Numbered from the stretch's first letter, positions 9,801 to 21,157 are shown. The stretch: DNA of 64,000 bases from Lapidilactobacillus luobeiensis (GCF_024345205.1 NZ_BROC01000012.1:1-64000), one strand, 5' to 3'. Program-made: numbers and translations. The notes: generated by a model from the letters alone, not told the origin.

Positions 9801-10403
9801 GATACCGTTGAAGAAGCTGGTATGGCCAGAGATGGGAAGACCGTGCTTTATGATGGTCGGACTGGTGAAGCCTTCCATAATCGGGTTTCCGTTGGGGTCA
9901 TGTACTATATGAAACTGGCCCACATGGTCGATGATAAGATCCATGCTCGTTCGATCGGGCCTTACTCGCTAGTTACGCAACAACCTTTAGGCGGGAAAGC
10001 CCAATTTGGTGGTCAGCGTTTCGGGGAAATGGAAGTTTGGGCCTTAGAGGCTTATGGCGCCGCTTATACCCTGCAAGAGATCTTGACTTACAAGTCTGAT
10101 GATGTGGTTGGTCGGGTCAAGACTTATGAAGCCATTGTCAAAGGTGAACCAATTCCTAAGCCAGGCGTTCCCGAATCCTTCCGGGTCTTGGTTAAAGAAT
10201 TGCAGGCGTTAGGATTGGATATGAAGGTCTTAGACGCTGAGCATCAAGAAATCGAACTCCGCGATATGGATGACGATGAAGATGATGTGGTCAACAATGA
10301 CGCCTTGCAAAAATACTCCGATGAACAAGAAAAGAAACGTCAAGAAGAAGAGGCTCAAAAGGCCTTAGCTGAAACGACGGGTAAAGATCAACCGGCTAAG
10401 TAA
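6807..10403 (+). CDS. rpoB: DNA-directed RNA polymerase subunit beta
   Basis: 1198 residues from the TTG at 6807, chosen because GAAGGGGTGA sits just upstream and the product then begins like other lactobacillar RpoB (V-G-H-x-V-K-Y-G-K-H-R). An upstream in-frame TTG at 6771 would add 12 atypical residues. The rifampicin pocket [10 protein letters not shown] (466-475) and the following [13 protein letters not shown] look wild type. The acidic tail after about residue 1155 (D/E-rich then K/Q/E) is common in Firmicutes. It is followed after 36 nt by rpoC. Confidence 0.97.
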   Translation: MVGHIVKYGKHRTRRSYARIKEVLDLPNLIEIQTNSYQWFLDEGLSSMFQDIMPIDDFAGNLSLEFVGYKLLEPKYTVEEARQHDANYSAPLHVTLKLTNHETNEIKTQDVFFGDFPLMTEQGTFIINGAERVIVSQLVRSPGVYFNSSIDKNSRTLYGTTVIPNRGAWLEYESDAKDISYVRIDRTRKLPLSVLIRALGYGSDSEIIDILGDNDSLMSTLEKDVHKDNTDSRVTEALKDIYERLRPGEPKTADSSRSLLYARFFDPKRYDLAPVGRYKINKKLGLKHRLINQTLAETLADPDTGEILAEKGKLVDREVMEKLNPYLARDDFKTVTYEPSDEGVVKDPMTLQVIKVVSPDDPEKEVNLIGNANIGEAVKHITPADIVASINYFLNLSEGLGSTDDIDHLGNRRIRSVGELLQNQFRIGLARMERVVRERMSIQDINTVTPQQLINIRPVVASIKEFFGSSQLSQFMDQTNPLGELTHKRRLSALGPGGLTRDRAGYEVRDVHYTHYGRMCPIETPEGPNIGLINSLASYAVVNKYGFIETPYRRVAWTDHKVTDKIDYLTADEEDNYIVAQANSILNDDGSFVDETVLARHKDENIEISPEKVDYMDVSPKQVVAVATACIPFLENDDSNRALMGANMQRQAVPLVDPHAPLVGTGMEYVAAHDSGVAMLAKYDGTVEFVDAKEIRTRREDGTLDKYRLMKFRRSNGGKSYNQRPIVAKGDHVDVGEIIADGPAMENGELALGQNPLIAFMTWNMYNFEDAIVLSERLVKDDIYTSIHIEEYESEARDTKLGPEEMTREIPNVGEDALKDLDEFGIVRIGAEVRDGDILVGKVTPKGVTELSAEERLLHAIFGEKAREVRDTSLRVPHGGGGIIQDVKIFTREAGDELAPGVNMMVRVYITQKRKIQVGDKMAGRHGNKGTVSIVVPEEDMPFMPDGTPVDILLNPMGVPSRMNIGQVLELHLGMAARNLGIHVSTPVFDGANEKDLWDTVEEAGMARDGKTVLYDGRTGEAFHNRVSVGVMYYMKLAHMVDDKIHARSIGPYSLVTQQPLGGKAQFGGQRFGEMEVWALEAYGAAYTLQEILTYKSDDVVGRVKTYEAIVKGEPIPKPGVPESFRVLVKELQALGLDMKVLDAEHQEIELRDMDDDEDDVVNNDALQKYSDEQEKKRQEEEAQKALAETTGKDQPAK

Positions 10404-10439
10404 GCGGTCGATCGACTATAGACAGGGAGGTCTAAATCT

Positions 10440-13400
10440 TTGATCGATGTAAATAAGTTTGAAAGCATGCAAATCGGACTTGCATCCCCTGATAAGATTC
10501 GGAGCTGGTCTTATGGTGAAGTCAAAAAGCCAGAAACGATCAACTACCGGACTTTGAAGCCAGAACGTGATGGGTTGTTCGATGAACGCATTTTCGGACC
10601 AACGAAAGATTGGGAATGTGCCTGTGGCAAGTACAAGCGTGTCCGCTATAAGGGCATCGTTTGTGATCGCTGTGGTGTTGAAGTTACCCGCTCGAAGGTT
10701 CGGCGCGAACGGATGGGCCATATTGAATTAGCAGCTCCCGTTTCTCATATTTGGTATTTCAAAGGCATCCCTAGTCGGATGGGATTGATTTTAGACATGA
10801 GCCCGCGGGCCCTTGAAGAAATCATTTATTTCGCCTCTTACGTGGTGATCGACCCAGCTGATACGACTTTGGAATACAAACAACTGTTGACTGAGCAAGA
10901 ATATCGGGAACGCTTAGATGAATTTGATGGTAAATTCACGGCCAAAATGGGCGCGGAAGCTATCAAAGAATTATTACAAAAAGTTGATCTCGATAAAGAA
11001 ATCAAAACGTTAAAAGAAGAATTACAAACAGCCCAAGGTCAGAAACGGACTCGTTCGATCCGGCGTTTGGATATCATCGATGCGTTCAAACAATCTGGTA
11101 ATCGTCCTGAATGGATGATCATGGATGCGATCCCGGTCATTCCACCAGATCTGCGGCCAATGGTCCAACTTGAAGGTGGTCGTTTTGCGACTTCTGATCT
11201 AAACGACCTTTATCGTCGGGTGATCAATCGTAACAACCGGTTGAAACGTCTGCTTGACCTGAATGCACCAAGTATCATTGTCCAAAACGAAAAACGGATG
11301 CTACAAGAAGCCGTTGACGCTTTGATCGACAATGGTCGTCGCGGGCGCCCAGTTGCTGGCCCAGGTAATCGTCCACTAAAATCTCTTTCTCATATGTTGA
11401 AAGGGAAGCAAGGCCGGTTCCGTCAAAACTTGCTGGGCAAGCGGGTCGACTACTCTGGTCGTTCCGTTATCGACGTAGGTCCAACATTGAAGTTCTATCA
11501 ATGTGGGGTCCCTCGTCAGATGGCTTTGGAATTATTCAAGCCATTCGTGATGCACGAATTGGTCAAACGAGAAATCGCGTCGAACATTAAAAACGCCAAA
11601 CGCAAGATCGAACGTCAAGATGATGATGTCTGGGATGTTTTGGAAGATGTGATCAAAGAGCGTCCCGTGCTCTTGAACCGGGCACCAACATTGCACCGTT
11701 TGGGGATCCAAGCCTTCGAACCTGTGCTGGTTGATGGTAAATCGATTCGTTTACACCCGTTGGCCTGCGAAGCTTATAATGCCGACTTTGACGGAGACCA
11801 GATGGCGATCCATGTGCCTTTATCTGATGAAGCCCAAGCTGAAGCACGGATGTTGATGCTGGCTGCTCACCATATTTTGGCTCCTAAGGATGGTAAGCCG
11901 ATCGTAACACCATCGCAGGACGTTGTTTTGGGTAACTACTACCTGACCCTTGAAGAACGCGGTCGCGAAGGCGAAGGCATGATCTTCAATAATATCGCCG
12001 AAGTTGAAACAGCGATGCAAAATGGTGATGTTCATTATCATTCACGTATCGGTCTTTCGATCGCGTCAATGCCTGAGAAGCCATTCCCAGCGGCACAGCG
12101 AAATGGTATCCTTTTGACGACGGCTGGTAAAGCTTTATTCAATCAGGTTCTGCCAACTGATTTTCCTTATTTGAACGAACCATCTAACGCGAACTTAGTT
12201 GAGGGTGATTTGGCCAAATTCTATTTGGCGCCTGGGGAAGATATTTACGCTAAATTGGAGCAAGAACCATTAGTAACGCCATTCAAGAAGGGCTTCTTGT
12301 CAGATATCATCGCCCAAGTCTTTAAGATCTACAAAGTTCAACGGACTTCTGAATTACTTGATGATATGAAGGAATTAGGCTATACGGTCTGCACGATCTC
12401 CGGCTTGACTGTCGGGGTCGCCGATGTTCCAGTTATGCCCGACAAGGATCGGATCGTAGACGATGCTCATAAGAAAGTTGCTAATGTTTCTAAGCAGTTC
12501 CGCCGTGGGTTGATCACGGATCAAGAACGTCATGATCGGGTCATTACGATCTGGAATGACGCGAAAGATGAGATCCAACAAGAATTAGTCGATTCCTTTG
12601 ACCCAGCTAATCCGATTTCAATGATGAGTGATTCTGGCGCCCGGGGTTCGATCTCTAACTTTACCCAGCTCGCAGGGATGCGTGGTTTGATGGCTGCGCC
12701 TAACGGTGGGATGATGGAAGTACCCGTTACGTCAAACTTCCGTGAAGGTCTATCAGTCATGGAAATGTTCATGTCGACTCACGGTGCCCGTAAAGGGATG
12801 ACTGATACGGCCCTGAAGACGGCCGATTCTGGTTACTTGACTCGACGGTTGGTCGATGTTGCCCAAGATGTGATCGTTCGTGAAGAAGACTGTGGCACTG
12901 ACCGCGGTATTTTGATCAAGGCGATCCGTGAAGGCAATGAATTGATCGAATCCTTGTTTGACCGTTTAGTTGGTCGTTATTTACAAAAATCAGTGATCAA
13001 CCCAGAAACTGGTGAGATCATTGCTAAGCGTGGCGACCTAGTTGATGAAGACACGGCCCATCAGATCGTTGATGCCGGTGTTGAAGAAGCAACGATCCGT
13101 TCCGTCTTTACCTGCGATACCAAACATGGTGTCTGCAAGAAGTGCTATGGTTACAACTTAGCGACTGGCGGCGAAGTCGAAGTCGGCGAAGCTGTCGGAA
13201 CCGTTGCTGCTCAGTCGATCGGTGAACCTGGTACACAGTTGACCATGCGGAACTTCCACTCCGGCGGTGTTGCCGGTGGCGAAGATATCACGCAAGGGTT
13301 GCCACGGGTCCAAGAAATTTTTGAAGCGCGTAATCCTAAAGGTCTTTCTGTTATTAGTGAAGTTACTGGCGAGATCAGCGCCATCGACGAGAATCCGGCG

Positions 13401-14096
13401 GAGCATACTCGCGAGATCACTGTTGAAGGTAAAACTGATACACGTACTTATAGCGTTCCTTACGCATCGAGTGTGGCTGTCGCTGAAGGCGATCACATCG
13501 AACGTGGTGCTAAATTGACTGGTGGGTCGATCGATCCTAAACAGTTGATCCGGGTCCGTGATGTGATCTCAACGGAAAACTATCTCTTGTCTGAAGTCCA
13601 AAAAACATATCGGATGCAGGGTGTTGAGATCAGTGATAAGCACGTCGAGGTCATGGTTCGGCAGATGTTGCGGAAGATCCGCGTTTTAGATCCAGGCGAC
13701 ACTGATATTTTACCGGGGACCTTGCTAGATATTGCTGATTTCACGGAACAAAACCAAGCAACTTTGGTCAAAGGTGGCATTCCAGCTACTGGTCGTCCAG
13801 TGTTGTTAGGGATCACCAAAGCTTCCTTGGAAACCAACAGCTTCTTGTCAGCGGCATCCTTCCAAGAAACAACGCGTGTTTTAACTGACGCGTCGATTCG
13901 CGGCAAGAATGATCCACTGATCGGCTTAAAGGAAAATGTCATTATTGGGAAGATCGTACCGGCTGGGACCGGGATGGCGAAGTATCGTCACATGGAACCA
14001 GAAAAAATCGGGGCCTCTTCACAAAGCATTTACTCCATTTCTGATATTGAGAAGAAAATGGAAGCCGATAATGCAGAAGCAACGAGCAAGAAATAA
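10440..14096 (+). CDS. rpoC: DNA-directed RNA polymerase subunit beta'
   Basis: 1218 residues from a TTG start behind CAGGGAGG. The N-terminal zinc ribbon cysteines are C60, C62, C75 and C78. The catalytic N-A-D-F-D-G-D loop gives D449, D451 and D453 for Mg2+ binding. The second zinc site includes C892, C899 and C902. The trigger-loop/bridge-helix region around '[19 protein letters not shown]' is intact. It is co-transcribed with rpoB and ended by the terminator at 14151. Confidence 0.97.
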   Translation: MIDVNKFESMQIGLASPDKIRSWSYGEVKKPETINYRTLKPERDGLFDERIFGPTKDWECACGKYKRVRYKGIVCDRCGVEVTRSKVRRERMGHIELAAPVSHIWYFKGIPSRMGLILDMSPRALEEIIYFASYVVIDPADTTLEYKQLLTEQEYRERLDEFDGKFTAKMGAEAIKELLQKVDLDKEIKTLKEELQTAQGQKRTRSIRRLDIIDAFKQSGNRPEWMIMDAIPVIPPDLRPMVQLEGGRFATSDLNDLYRRVINRNNRLKRLLDLNAPSIIVQNEKRMLQEAVDALIDNGRRGRPVAGPGNRPLKSLSHMLKGKQGRFRQNLLGKRVDYSGRSVIDVGPTLKFYQCGVPRQMALELFKPFVMHELVKREIASNIKNAKRKIERQDDDVWDVLEDVIKERPVLLNRAPTLHRLGIQAFEPVLVDGKSIRLHPLACEAYNADFDGDQMAIHVPLSDEAQAEARMLMLAAHHILAPKDGKPIVTPSQDVVLGNYYLTLEERGREGEGMIFNNIAEVETAMQNGDVHYHSRIGLSIASMPEKPFPAAQRNGILLTTAGKALFNQVLPTDFPYLNEPSNANLVEGDLAKFYLAPGEDIYAKLEQEPLVTPFKKGFLSDIIAQVFKIYKVQRTSELLDDMKELGYTVCTISGLTVGVADVPVMPDKDRIVDDAHKKVANVSKQFRRGLITDQERHDRVITIWNDAKDEIQQELVDSFDPANPISMMSDSGARGSISNFTQLAGMRGLMAAPNGGMMEVPVTSNFREGLSVMEMFMSTHGARKGMTDTALKTADSGYLTRRLVDVAQDVIVREEDCGTDRGILIKAIREGNELIESLFDRLVGRYLQKSVINPETGEIIAKRGDLVDEDTAHQIVDAGVEEATIRSVFTCDTKHGVCKKCYGYNLATGGEVEVGEAVGTVAAQSIGEPGTQLTMRNFHSGGVAGGEDITQGLPRVQEIFEARNPKGLSVISEVTGEISAIDENPAEHTREITVEGKTDTRTYSVPYASSVAVAEGDHIERGAKLTGGSIDPKQLIRVRDVISTENYLLSEVQKTYRMQGVEISDKHVEVMVRQMLRKIRVLDPGDTDILPGTLLDIADFTEQNQATLVKGGIPATGRPVLLGITKASLETNSFLSAASFQETTRVLTDASIRGKNDPLIGLKENVIIGKIVPAGTGMAKYRHMEPEKIGASSQSIYSISDIEKKMEADNAEATSKK

Positions 14097-14150
14097 ATCA
14101 ACAAATCATCAGGCGTAAAAGTCATGATGGCGGTGACCTAGTCATCGATC

Positions 14151-14186
14151 AAAGCCCAGGCGACAGTTGTCGCTTGGGCTTTTTTC
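14151..14186 (+). terminator. Terminator of rpoBC
   Basis: AAAGCCCAGGCGAC and GTCGCTTGGGCTTT form a long GC-rich stem with loop AGTT, followed by a T run. Confidence 0.87.
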
Positions 14187-14191
14187 TGTAC

Positions 14192-14226
14192 AAAAAAATC
14201 CCCAGCCATTATTTGACAGGGGAATT
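14192..14226 (-). terminator. Terminator of the minus-strand ABC transporter operon
   Basis: Read on the minus strand, AATTCCCC pairs with GGGGATT, then TTTTTT follows. It sits about 30 nt after the permease stop and back to back with the rpoBC terminator. Confidence 0.7.
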
Positions 14227-14257
14227 AAAGGACTCTTGGTCTGTTGGATTGCGGTTT

Positions 14258-14899
14258 TTAGAGGTCAACATGAGCAAAATTGCGGTGTGCATGGCGCGCT
14301 GCCAGGCCGGTTGCCACCAGATAGCCGAGGAGGGCCAATAGCAATCCGGGAAGCTGCTTGGTCTGTTCAGCACCGAAAGCCGTGAGCCATTGGTAGCCAG
14401 GAAAATGAGGTAGAGCCTCGGCGCCGCCAGCCACGAGCAGGAGCCCTGGCAAACATTTGAGAAAGGCTTGACCGACCTTGGCTGGTCGTCGAAAGTAGGC
14501 GGGCAGAAAGGTGAAATTAAAAACGCCAAATATTAGGAAACCCACGGTAAACAAAGTGACATTAGCGCTCAAGCCGACGGGATTTCCGGCCAGGGGCAAA
14601 GTCTGTCGTAAATGGGCGAACGGCAGCGTCAGCAGCAGACTTGCCAGTTGCGCGGTGATCGTGACGAGAAATTTGCTTGTGACCAGCGCTTGCCGCGGAA
14701 TCGGTAGAAGTGCCGTATAGTAGAGATCGTTGGTTTCACGGTTGTAAGTGAAGGAAATGAAGATACCTAGGCAGGAAAAGAGCCAGATCATGACGAGTGG
14801 ATAAGCGGGAACCAACGCTAAGGGACCCATGCAAGTGAACACAAATAGGTTCGGGTGGGCAGCCAGGCACCATTCTTTTTTCAAGAGGTCAATGCGCAT
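14258..14899 (-). CDS. ABC-2 type membrane protein (permease)
   Basis: About 213 residues from the ATG at 14899 (site GAGGTG just upstream), with roughly six hydrophobic segments. It is the membrane half of a small export-type ABC transporter. The start overlaps the end of the ATPase gene by 11 nt, so the two are coupled. Sequence such as 'YNRETNDLYYTALLPIPRQALVTSKF' is typical of the ABC-2/YhgE-like permeases paired with GntR- or XRE-regulated ATPases in Firmicutes. The substrate is not evident; bacitracin/lantibiotic self-protection or membrane stress are the usual roles. Confidence 0.75.
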   Translation of the reverse strand: MRIDLLKKEWCLAAHPNLFVFTCMGPLALVPAYPLVMIWLFSCLGIFISFTYNRETNDLYYTALLPIPRQALVTSKFLVTITAQLASLLLTLPFAHLRQTLPLAGNPVGLSANVTLFTVGFLIFGVFNFTFLPAYFRRPAKVGQAFLKCLPGLLLVAGGAEALPHFPGYQWLTAFGAEQTKQLPGLLLALLGYLVATGLAARHAHRNFAHVDL

Positions 14900-15614
14900 T
14901 GTCGGGCACCTCGAGGGCGACAATCATGTCGTCTAAAGTTAGGGCCGTCGCAGAGCGGTGGGCGGCGCTGAAGTGCGCCAGTGTGTCTGCGGCGATGATT
15001 TGACCCTGGCGCAAAACAATCAATTCATCGGCGCAGCGCTCCAAGTCATCGGACAAGTGGGTCGCCAGCAAAATACTGATCCCGGAATCGGCTAGCTGGC
15101 GCAAAATTGTTTGCAACTGGCGTCGGGCAACTACATCTAGACCGCTGGTTGGCTCGTCGAGGATCAACAATTGTGCCTGGTGGGCCAGCGCTAGCGCCAG
15201 CTGATATTTAACTTTCATTCCTGTGGAAAGTTCTTTGACTCGTTGCTGTTCATTTAAATTGAACTGACGGCACAAGGTCAGATAGCGATCTTGGTCCCAG
15301 TTAGGAAAGAACTGCCGTGTGATCTTGGTTAGACTGACAAGGCGCTTCTCCCGATAATAATCGGTCGTGCCTAGCACCACACCAATTTGCAGTAGGCTTT
15401 CTCGCTGGTGGTCACTGAATGGTTGCTCAAAGAAGCGGATCTGCCCCTGATCGATCGGGCAAATTCCTAAGAGCGATTTGATCAAAGTTGATTTGCCAGC
15501 GCCGTTGGGACCGATCAGACCATAGATCTGACCTGGCTCAAGCCGCAATCGAGTCACGTTAAGTTGAAAAGTGGGATATTTCTTGACCAGGTTGGTCACG
15601 GTTAGGCTAGACAT
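14889..15614 (-). CDS. ABC transporter ATP-binding protein
   Basis: 241 residues from the ATG at 15614, preferred over a GTG nine bases earlier because AGAGGGTGA lies at the right distance. Walker A is G-P-N-G-A-G-K-S-T, signature 'LSTGMKVKYQLALALA', Walker B 'LLILDEPTSGLD', then the H-loop 'LLATHLSDD'. This is the single-domain ATPase of an ABC-2 exporter. It overlaps the upstream regulator gene by 8 nt and the downstream permease gene by 11 nt, making a tight three-gene operon. Confidence 0.88.
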   Translation of the reverse strand: MSSLTVTNLVKKYPTFQLNVTRLRLEPGQIYGLIGPNGAGKSTLIKSLLGICPIDQGQIRFFEQPFSDHQRESLLQIGVVLGTTDYYREKRLVSLTKITRQFFPNWDQDRYLTLCRQFNLNEQQRVKELSTGMKVKYQLALALAHQAQLLILDEPTSGLDVVARRQLQTILRQLADSGISILLATHLSDDLERCADELIVLRQGQIIAADTLAHFSAAHRSATALTLDDMIVALEVPDNAH

Positions 15615-16071
15615 TGTCGTCACCCTCTGGGAACAAGTGGTGAAAAGCTGGTCCGGTTTGCGCCAGAAATTGGTCCACGGCGACCAAGGCCAGTCCGGCG
15701 GTACCAGGATTGGAATCGCCTAAGAGCATCAACTGCGCCCCGTGTGTCAGGCCTAAGGTGGCGCAGGCAGTCGCTGGCAAAGTGACTTGATGTTGATCAT
15801 CTAACGTGACCACACCAAAAATATGTTTTCCCGGCGGTCCAATCGGAACACCGGTGTTTGCTTCATCGTAGGTCACCAGGGCATTGAGATCGACGTCAAA
15901 TAGATTTGCTATTGCTAAGCAACGATTGATGTCTGGCAAACTGGCGCCGTTTTCCCACTTTGCGAAAGCTTGGCGGGAGACGTTGAGCCGCTCGGCGACA
16001 AACTCTTGCGACCATTGTTTACGTTGACGTAGGCTCCGAATGTTTGCTGCGATAAATTGATTTGCTGTCAT
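15607..16071 (-). CDS. XRE-family regulator with AbrB-like C-terminal domain
   Basis: 154 residues. Residues about 6-62 form an XRE helix-turn-helix ('QEFVAERLNVSRQAFAKWENG'). After a short linker, residues about 82-125 ('FGVVTLDDQHQVTLPATACATLGL') resemble an AbrB/SpoVT swapped-hairpin fold. As first gene of the operon it probably controls the ABC exporter encoded behind it. ATG is preceded by TTGGAGGAATCAAA, and a TATAAT-like -10 reads on the minus strand at 16093-16098. The ligand is unknown. Confidence 0.8.
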   Translation of the reverse strand: MTANQFIAANIRSLRQRKQWSQEFVAERLNVSRQAFAKWENGASLPDINRCLAIANLFDVDLNALVTYDEANTGVPIGPPGKHIFGVVTLDDQHQVTLPATACATLGLTHGAQLMLLGDSNPGTAGLALVAVDQFLAQTGPAFHHLFPEGDDNV

Positions 16072-16217
16072 TTTGATTCCTCCAATAACTCGATTATACT
16101 CAGCAAGTTTCTCGAGGACAGCATTTTAAGGTAACTGATTTTGCAACGACTGGTTGCCACGGAGATTGTTCTGCGGACATGACCGGATCTTGCAGGGCGG
16201 TTTGCCCTGAAATCCAT

Positions 16218-16970
16218 TTAAGGAAGCGACCAGAAGCTTTGCCATAGTAGCACCCAGCGTTGGCTTTGGCCAAAGAGTTGCGGGGTGATCAAGGTGGCCA
16301 CGAACAAATAAGGTAGAAAGGGGATCTGTCGATCAGCGGTTTGCTCGCGCCAAGGGTAGTAGGTCAAAATCAGCAGATTGGCGATGAAGAGGGCGCCTAG
16401 GCCAAAGACACTACCGCGATAAAAGAAGATCAGTCCTAGCCAAAAAATATCAGCGCTGCCTAAGCCTTGCGTCAACCGTGCGATCAAGACTAAGCCGCCG
16501 ATCAACGCCAATGCGGCGAACCAATGCGGGCCGCCGGTGGGGAAAGGGGTCACTAAAAGTAACACACTACAAATGAGCAGGGTGCGTTGATAAACATAAT
16601 GATTGGTCCAATCTGCTAATGCACAAACAAATAAACCGCCCAAGGCGATGAAGTCGGCCAGTTGATAATCGCCGGCAAAGTTGACCAGCCAACAAGCACT
16701 CAGGCCGCCCAGCCATTCGCGCAGGGTCGAGGCCACGGCGATCGGTTGCTGGCAGTGGCGACAGCGACCGTGGTGGTGCCCGTAACTGATGATCGGGATC
16801 AAGTCGGCCCAGGTCAGCGGCCATAAACAAGTCGCGCAGTGCGAAGGGGTGAAGACCACGTCGGCCGCTGGTCCCCGTTCAACAACTAATTGACCGAAGG
16901 AGCCTAAACTAGCGCCCAGAAAGAAAATCAAAATCAAGAGCATTGTTTTTTCAAGCCAAAGAATCGCCAA
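16218..16970 (-). CDS. comC: Prepilin peptidase (A24 family), ComC-like
   Basis: 250-residue polytopic membrane protein. The N-terminal methyltransferase-type domain has paired CxxC motifs (C-A-T-C and C-R-H-C), and one catalytic Asp is in 'CALADWTNHYVY'. The second catalytic Asp is in 'GLGSADIFWLG', where the usual GxGD is spaced as G-S-A-D. Such enzymes process the ComG pseudopilins for DNA uptake in Firmicutes. The TTG start follows TGGAGGCAG. It stands alone next to translation genes, as is often seen in lactobacilli. Confidence 0.82.
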   Translation of the reverse strand: MAILWLEKTMLLILIFFLGASLGSFGQLVVERGPAADVVFTPSHCATCLWPLTWADLIPIISYGHHHGRCRHCQQPIAVASTLREWLGGLSACWLVNFAGDYQLADFIALGGLFVCALADWTNHYVYQRTLLICSVLLLVTPFPTGGPHWFAALALIGGLVLIARLTQGLGSADIFWLGLIFFYRGSVFGLGALFIANLLILTYYPWREQTADRQIPFLPYLFVATLITPQLFGQSQRWVLLWQSFWSLP

Positions 16971-17341
16971 ATAAATCTGCCTCCATTATTACTTGCACCC
17001 TGCATCTGTGTTAAAATGAAATACGTCAAAACAACGATTTTCCTTTTATTTTGCCATTCCTATTTTTCAAGAATTCGATCAGGAGAAGATAACATCCTGT
17101 TTGTTCTATAAAAAATCAGGTGAGTGTGCTGAATAATCGCCGAAAAAGCGTGGAAATGGTTTGACAGTATGGGCGCTTCGTGATAATGTATTAAAGGTGC
17201 TTTCTGGATATTGTTCGATACTTCGGTGTCCGTGCTGCTCTATTCGAAGCTATCAAATGTTCAGGCCTTTATTTTTTACCAAAAAATGAACCGCCTGGAT
17301 GTGTGTACTTAAATTTGAAATAAAACTGAGGAGGATCCTTG
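16971..17341 (+). promoter_or_regulatory. Intergenic region with rpsL promoter and leader
   Basis: 371 bp without a gene. A TTGACA -35 box lies at 17161-17166, with TAATGT (17184-17189) 17 bp downstream as a moderate -10. The remaining leader of about 140 nt has a small hairpin GATAC-TTCG-GTGTC and ends in the strong ribosome binding site GAGGAGG. Nothing else is recognised between the divergent comC-like gene and the promoter. Confidence 0.6.
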
Positions 17342-17755
17342 ATGCCAACTATTAACCAATTGGTACGTAAAGGCCGTAAATCAAAAGTTTCAATGTCAGA
17401 TTCACCTGCTTTGAACTTTGGTTACAACAGTAAGAAAAAGTCATTAACTTCAAATCCTGCACCTCAAAAACGTGGTGTAGCTACTCGTGTAGGGACAATG
17501 ACTCCTAAGAAACCTAACTCCGCTTTGCGGAAGTATGCCCGTGTTCGTTTGTCTAACTTGATCGAAGTTACCGCCTATATCCCTGGTATCGGTCATAACT
17601 TGCAAGAGCATAGTGTCGTCTTGATCCGTGGCGGTCGTGTCAAAGACCTTCCTGGTGTTCGTTATCACATCGTTCGTGGTGCTTTAGATACCGCGGGTGT
17701 AACTGACCGGAAACAAAGCCGCTCTAAGTACGGTGCTAAGCGCCCTAAGAAATAG
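17342..17755 (+). CDS. rpsL: 30S ribosomal protein S12
   Basis: 137 residues from ATG 17342 (the TTG one codon earlier is not needed; GAGGAGGATCC precedes). Shows the conserved decoding-site loops '[17 protein letters not shown]' and '[20 protein letters not shown]'. The lysine in T-P-K-K-P-N-S, where streptomycin-resistance changes arise, is the sensitive form. First gene of the str operon with rpsG and fusA. Confidence 0.97.
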   Translation: MPTINQLVRKGRKSKVSMSDSPALNFGYNSKKKSLTSNPAPQKRGVATRVGTMTPKKPNSALRKYARVRLSNLIEVTAYIPGIGHNLQEHSVVLIRGGRVKDLPGVRYHIVRGALDTAGVTDRKQSRSKYGAKRPKK

Positions 17756-17796
17756 CATTTTAATCTGACCATAACCATTACTAGGAGGTTTACTCA

Positions 17797-18267
17797 ATGC
17801 CAAGAAAAGGTAATGTGGCAAAACGTGACGTCTTGCCAGACCCAATCTATAATTCAAAACTCGTTTCCCGCTTGATCAACCATTTGATGCTTGACGGCAA
17901 ACGTGGTACCGCATCAACGATCTTATACGATGCTTTTGATATCATCAAAGAAAAAACAAGCAAAGATCCACTTGAAGTATTCGAAGAAGCCATGAAGAAC
18001 GTTATGCCAGTTCTTGAAGTTAAAGCTCGCCGTATCGGTGGTTCTAACTATCAGGTGCCGATCGAAGTTCGTCCAGAACGTCGGACGACTTTAGGCTTAC
18101 GTTGGATCGTTAGTTATGCTCGTTTGCGTAACGAACATACCATGGACGAACGTTTAGCTAACGAGATCATGGATGCTGCTAATAACACGGGGGCTTCCGT
18201 TAAGAAACGTGAAGATACCCATAAGATGGCAGACGCTAACCGTGCTTTCGCCCACTATCGTTGGTAA
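17797..18267 (+). CDS. rpsG: 30S ribosomal protein S7
   Basis: 156 residues, the standard bacterial length, opening '[20 protein letters not shown]'. It is the primary binder of the 16S 3' major domain and organises the head of the small subunit. Its site TAGGAGG precedes the ATG. It lies 41 nt after rpsL and 80 nt before fusA in the same operon. Confidence 0.97.
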   Translation: MPRKGNVAKRDVLPDPIYNSKLVSRLINHLMLDGKRGTASTILYDAFDIIKEKTSKDPLEVFEEAMKNVMPVLEVKARRIGGSNYQVPIEVRPERRTTLGLRWIVSYARLRNEHTMDERLANEIMDAANNTGASVKKREDTHKMADANRAFAHYRW

Positions 18268-18347
18268 GATTCTGATTGAGCAGCTCCGGCAAATCGCACG
18301 AGCGGCTCAATTTTATCTAGATTACTTTTTGAGAGGAGAAACTTTGA

Positions 18348-20435
18348 ATGGCTAATAAACGTGAATTCCCTTTGGAAAAAACACGTAATATCGGGATCAT
18401 GGCTCATATCGATGCCGGTAAAACAACGACCACTGAACGGATCCTGTACTACACAGGTAAAATCCACAAAATTGGTGAAACCCATGAAGGGGCTTCACAA
18501 ATGGACTGGATGGCACAGGAACAAGAACGTGGGATCACGATCACTTCCGCTGCGACAACTGCGCAATGGAAAGACTATCGGATCAACATCATCGATACTC
18601 CCGGACACGTGGACTTTACTATTGAAGTTGAACGTTCATTGCGGGTACTTGATGGTGCCATCACGGTTTTGGATGCTCAATCTGGGGTTGAACCACAAAC
18701 TGAAAATGTTTGGCGGCAAGCAACCACATACGGTGTTCCTCGTTTAGTTTTCGTTAACAAAATGGACAAGATCGGCGCAGACTTTGACTATTCTGTTTCG
18801 ACTTTACATGACCGTTTACAAGCAAATGCCCACGCTGTTCAAATGCCGATCGGTGCTGAAGACCAGTTCGAAGGCGTGATCGACTTGATCGACATGGTTG
18901 CTGACTTGTATGACGAAGATGCTTTAGGTACGAAATGGGATACAGTTGCCGTACCTGATGAATACAAGGCTGAAGCTGAAAAACGGCGGAATGAATTAGT
19001 TGAAGCCGTTGCTGACGTTGATGACAACATCATGGAGAAATATCTCGAAGGTGAAGAAATCACTAACGACGAATTGCGTCACGCTATTCGCGAAGCAACG
19101 ATCAATTTGAAATTTTACCCTGTTTTAGCCGGTTCTGCTTTCAAGAACAAAGGTGTGCAAATGTTGATGGATGCAGTCGTTGACTACTTGCCATCACCTT
19201 TGGAAGTTCGCCCTTATAAATCAGTTGATCCTGCTACTGGCGAAGAGATCGACTTATTGGCTGACGATGACGCACCGTTCGCTGGGTTGGCCTTCAAGAT
19301 CGCAACTGACCCATTTGTTGGCCGGTTGACCTTCTTCCGGGTTTACACGGGGACTTTGATTGCAGGTTCATACATCTTGAACGCAACGAAAGACACGCGT
19401 GAACGTGTTGGTCGTTTGCTACAAATGCATGCCAACCACCGTCAAGAGATCCCAGAAGTCTTCTCTGGTGATATTGGCGCGGCGATCGGTTTGAAGAACA
19501 CCACCACTGGGGATTCTTTGACTGATCTCAAGCGGCCCTTGATTTTGGAATCAATGGAGATCCCTGAACCAGTTATTCAGGTTTCAATTGAACCGAACTC
19601 TAAAGAAGACCGGGACAAGATGGATCTTGCTTTGCAAAAACTTGCTGAAGAAGATCCAACCTTCCGTGCAGAAACAAACCCTGAAACTGGCGAAACGCTG
19701 ATCTCCGGGATGGGCGAGTTGCATTTGGACATCATCGTTGACCGGATGCGTCGTGAATTCAAGGTTGAAGCTAAAGTCGGTGAACCACAAGTTGCCTACC
19801 GTGAGACCTTCACGAAACAAACCTCTGCTCAAGGTAAGTTTGTTCGTCAGTCTGGTGGTAAAGGTCAATATGGTGACGTTTGGATCGAATTTACTCCGAA
19901 TGAAGAGGGTAAAGGCTTCGAATTCGAAAACGCCATTGTTGGTGGGGTCGTACCTCGTGAATATATCCCGTCAGTAGAACAAGGCTTGAAAGAATCAATG
20001 GCTAATGGCGTCTTAGCTGGTTATCCATTGATCGACGTTAAGGCTAAGCTCTATGATGGTTCTTATCACGAAGTCGATTCTTCTGAAGCGGCCTTCAAGG
20101 TTGCGGCTTCAATGTCATTGCGGGCGGCTTCTAAGACAGCTGGCGCCGTGATCCTTGAACCAATCATGAAGGTTGAAGTTGTGGCACCTGAGGATTACTT
20201 AGGCGATGTTATGGGCCAGATCACTGCACGTCGTGGTCGTGTCGATGGCATGGAAGCGCGTGGTAACGCTCAAGTCGTTAATGCCTCTGTTCCATTGGCA
20301 GAAATGTTTGGTTATGCGACTACCTTGCGTTCAGCAACTCAGGGTCGTGGTACCTTCACAATGGTCTTTGATCATTACGAAGCAGTACCAAAATCGATCC
20401 AAGAAGAAATCATCAAGAAAAATGGTGGCAACTAA
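18348..20435 (+). CDS. fusA: Elongation factor G
   Basis: 695-residue translocation GTPase. G1 motif A-H-I-D-A-G-K-T-T (19-27), G3 D-T-P-G-H and G4 N-K-M-D are all present. Domains II-V follow in the normal order with '[12 protein letters not shown]' in domain IV. Site GAGAGGAG precedes ATG. No tuf gene follows in this window; the operon ends at the hairpin starting at 20463. Confidence 0.97.
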   Translation: MANKREFPLEKTRNIGIMAHIDAGKTTTTERILYYTGKIHKIGETHEGASQMDWMAQEQERGITITSAATTAQWKDYRINIIDTPGHVDFTIEVERSLRVLDGAITVLDAQSGVEPQTENVWRQATTYGVPRLVFVNKMDKIGADFDYSVSTLHDRLQANAHAVQMPIGAEDQFEGVIDLIDMVADLYDEDALGTKWDTVAVPDEYKAEAEKRRNELVEAVADVDDNIMEKYLEGEEITNDELRHAIREATINLKFYPVLAGSAFKNKGVQMLMDAVVDYLPSPLEVRPYKSVDPATGEEIDLLADDDAPFAGLAFKIATDPFVGRLTFFRVYTGTLIAGSYILNATKDTRERVGRLLQMHANHRQEIPEVFSGDIGAAIGLKNTTTGDSLTDLKRPLILESMEIPEPVIQVSIEPNSKEDRDKMDLALQKLAEEDPTFRAETNPETGETLISGMGELHLDIIVDRMRREFKVEAKVGEPQVAYRETFTKQTSAQGKFVRQSGGKGQYGDVWIEFTPNEEGKGFEFENAIVGGVVPREYIPSVEQGLKESMANGVLAGYPLIDVKAKLYDGSYHEVDSSEAAFKVAASMSLRAASKTAGAVILEPIMKVEVVAPEDYLGDVMGQITARRGRVDGMEARGNAQVVNASVPLAEMFGYATTLRSATQGRGTFTMVFDHYEAVPKSIQEEIIKKNGGN

Positions 20436-20462
20436 TTAGTTGCGCATGACTGTTATTCCGAA

Positions 20463-20497
20463 AAGCACGTTCGCCTGTTGGTGAGGGTGCTTTTTTT
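20463..20497 (+). terminator. Terminator after fusA
   Basis: AAGCACGTTCGCC and GGTGAGGGTGCTT pair over 13 positions with one mismatch, followed by TTTTTTT. Confidence 0.8.
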
Positions 20498-20623
20498 GTT
20501 GGCCATCCACTTTATAATAGAAGAAATAATATTTTTTTGAGATGCTCTGTCTCTGCAAAAAAAAAGATGAAGCCGCTTCCGCTTTTTGACCATAAAAAAA
20601 CTTGAATAATTTAGAGAAAAACC

Positions 20624-20652
20624 TTGAAATCGCAAGGCTTTTCCAGTAATAT
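20624..20652 (+). promoter_or_regulatory. S10 operon promoter
   Basis: TTGAAA (20624-20629) and TAATAT (20647-20652) with a 17-bp spacer, about 170 nt before rpsJ. Confidence 0.7.
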
Positions 20653-20821
20653 AGATAAAGTGCTCAGTTCCAGGGGTGTAGTACGCCCTAGGGGTGCTGC
20701 GCAACAAACAAGGGCGTTGAAGTGAGAGGTTGCGACACACCCGGCCGCATTGCCACGACGGTTATGTTGGTAATTCCCACGGAGCTTGTCCATTAATGTG
20801 ACGAAAAGGAGGTAAATTTCC
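20653..20821 (+). promoter_or_regulatory. Structured S10 operon leader
   Basis: The leader contains nested long-range pairings. GGGTGT (20674-20679) pairs with ACACCC (20737-20742), and inside it CGCAAC (20700-20705) pairs with GTTGCG (20729-20734). This is the kind of fold bound by a ribosomal protein for autogenous control (L4 in proteobacteria). No T-run follows, so any control is more likely on translation or RNA stability. It ends in AAAGGAGG before rpsJ. Confidence 0.5.
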
Positions 20822-21130
20822 ATGGCAAAACAAAAAATTCGGATTCGGTTGAAGGCCTATGAACATCGTATCTTAGACCAATCAGCTGAAAAGATTGTTG
20901 AAACGGCAAAACGTACTGGTGCTGCAATTAGCGGGCCAATCCCATTGCCAACAGAGCGTAGCCTTTATACGGTGATCCGTTCACCACATAAGTACAAGGA
21001 CTCACGTGAACAATTCGAGATCCGGACGCACAAACGTTTGATCGATATCGTTAACCCAACTGCTAAAACAGTTGATGCGTTGATGAAACTCGACTTACCA
21101 AGTGGTGTCGATATCGAAATCAAATTATAA
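20822..21130 (+). CDS. rpsJ: 30S ribosomal protein S10
   Basis: 102 residues, normal length, starting '[20 protein letters not shown]'. It sits in the 30S head and, as NusE, also binds NusB in rRNA antitermination. First gene of the S10 superoperon, preceded by AAAGGAGG and a structured leader. Confidence 0.97.
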   Translation: MAKQKIRIRLKAYEHRILDQSAEKIVETAKRTGAAISGPIPLPTERSLYTVIRSPHKYKDSREQFEIRTHKRLIDIVNPTAKTVDALMKLDLPSGVDIEIKL

Positions 21131-21157
21131 TAAACCAAAGAAAATGGAGGTGTAGTC

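Noticed and set aside
14192-16970. Minus-strand ABC exporter, regulator and comC-like gene as a genomic island
   Set aside because: Composition resembles the surroundings, there are no mobility genes or repeats, and such genes are common here in lactobacilli.
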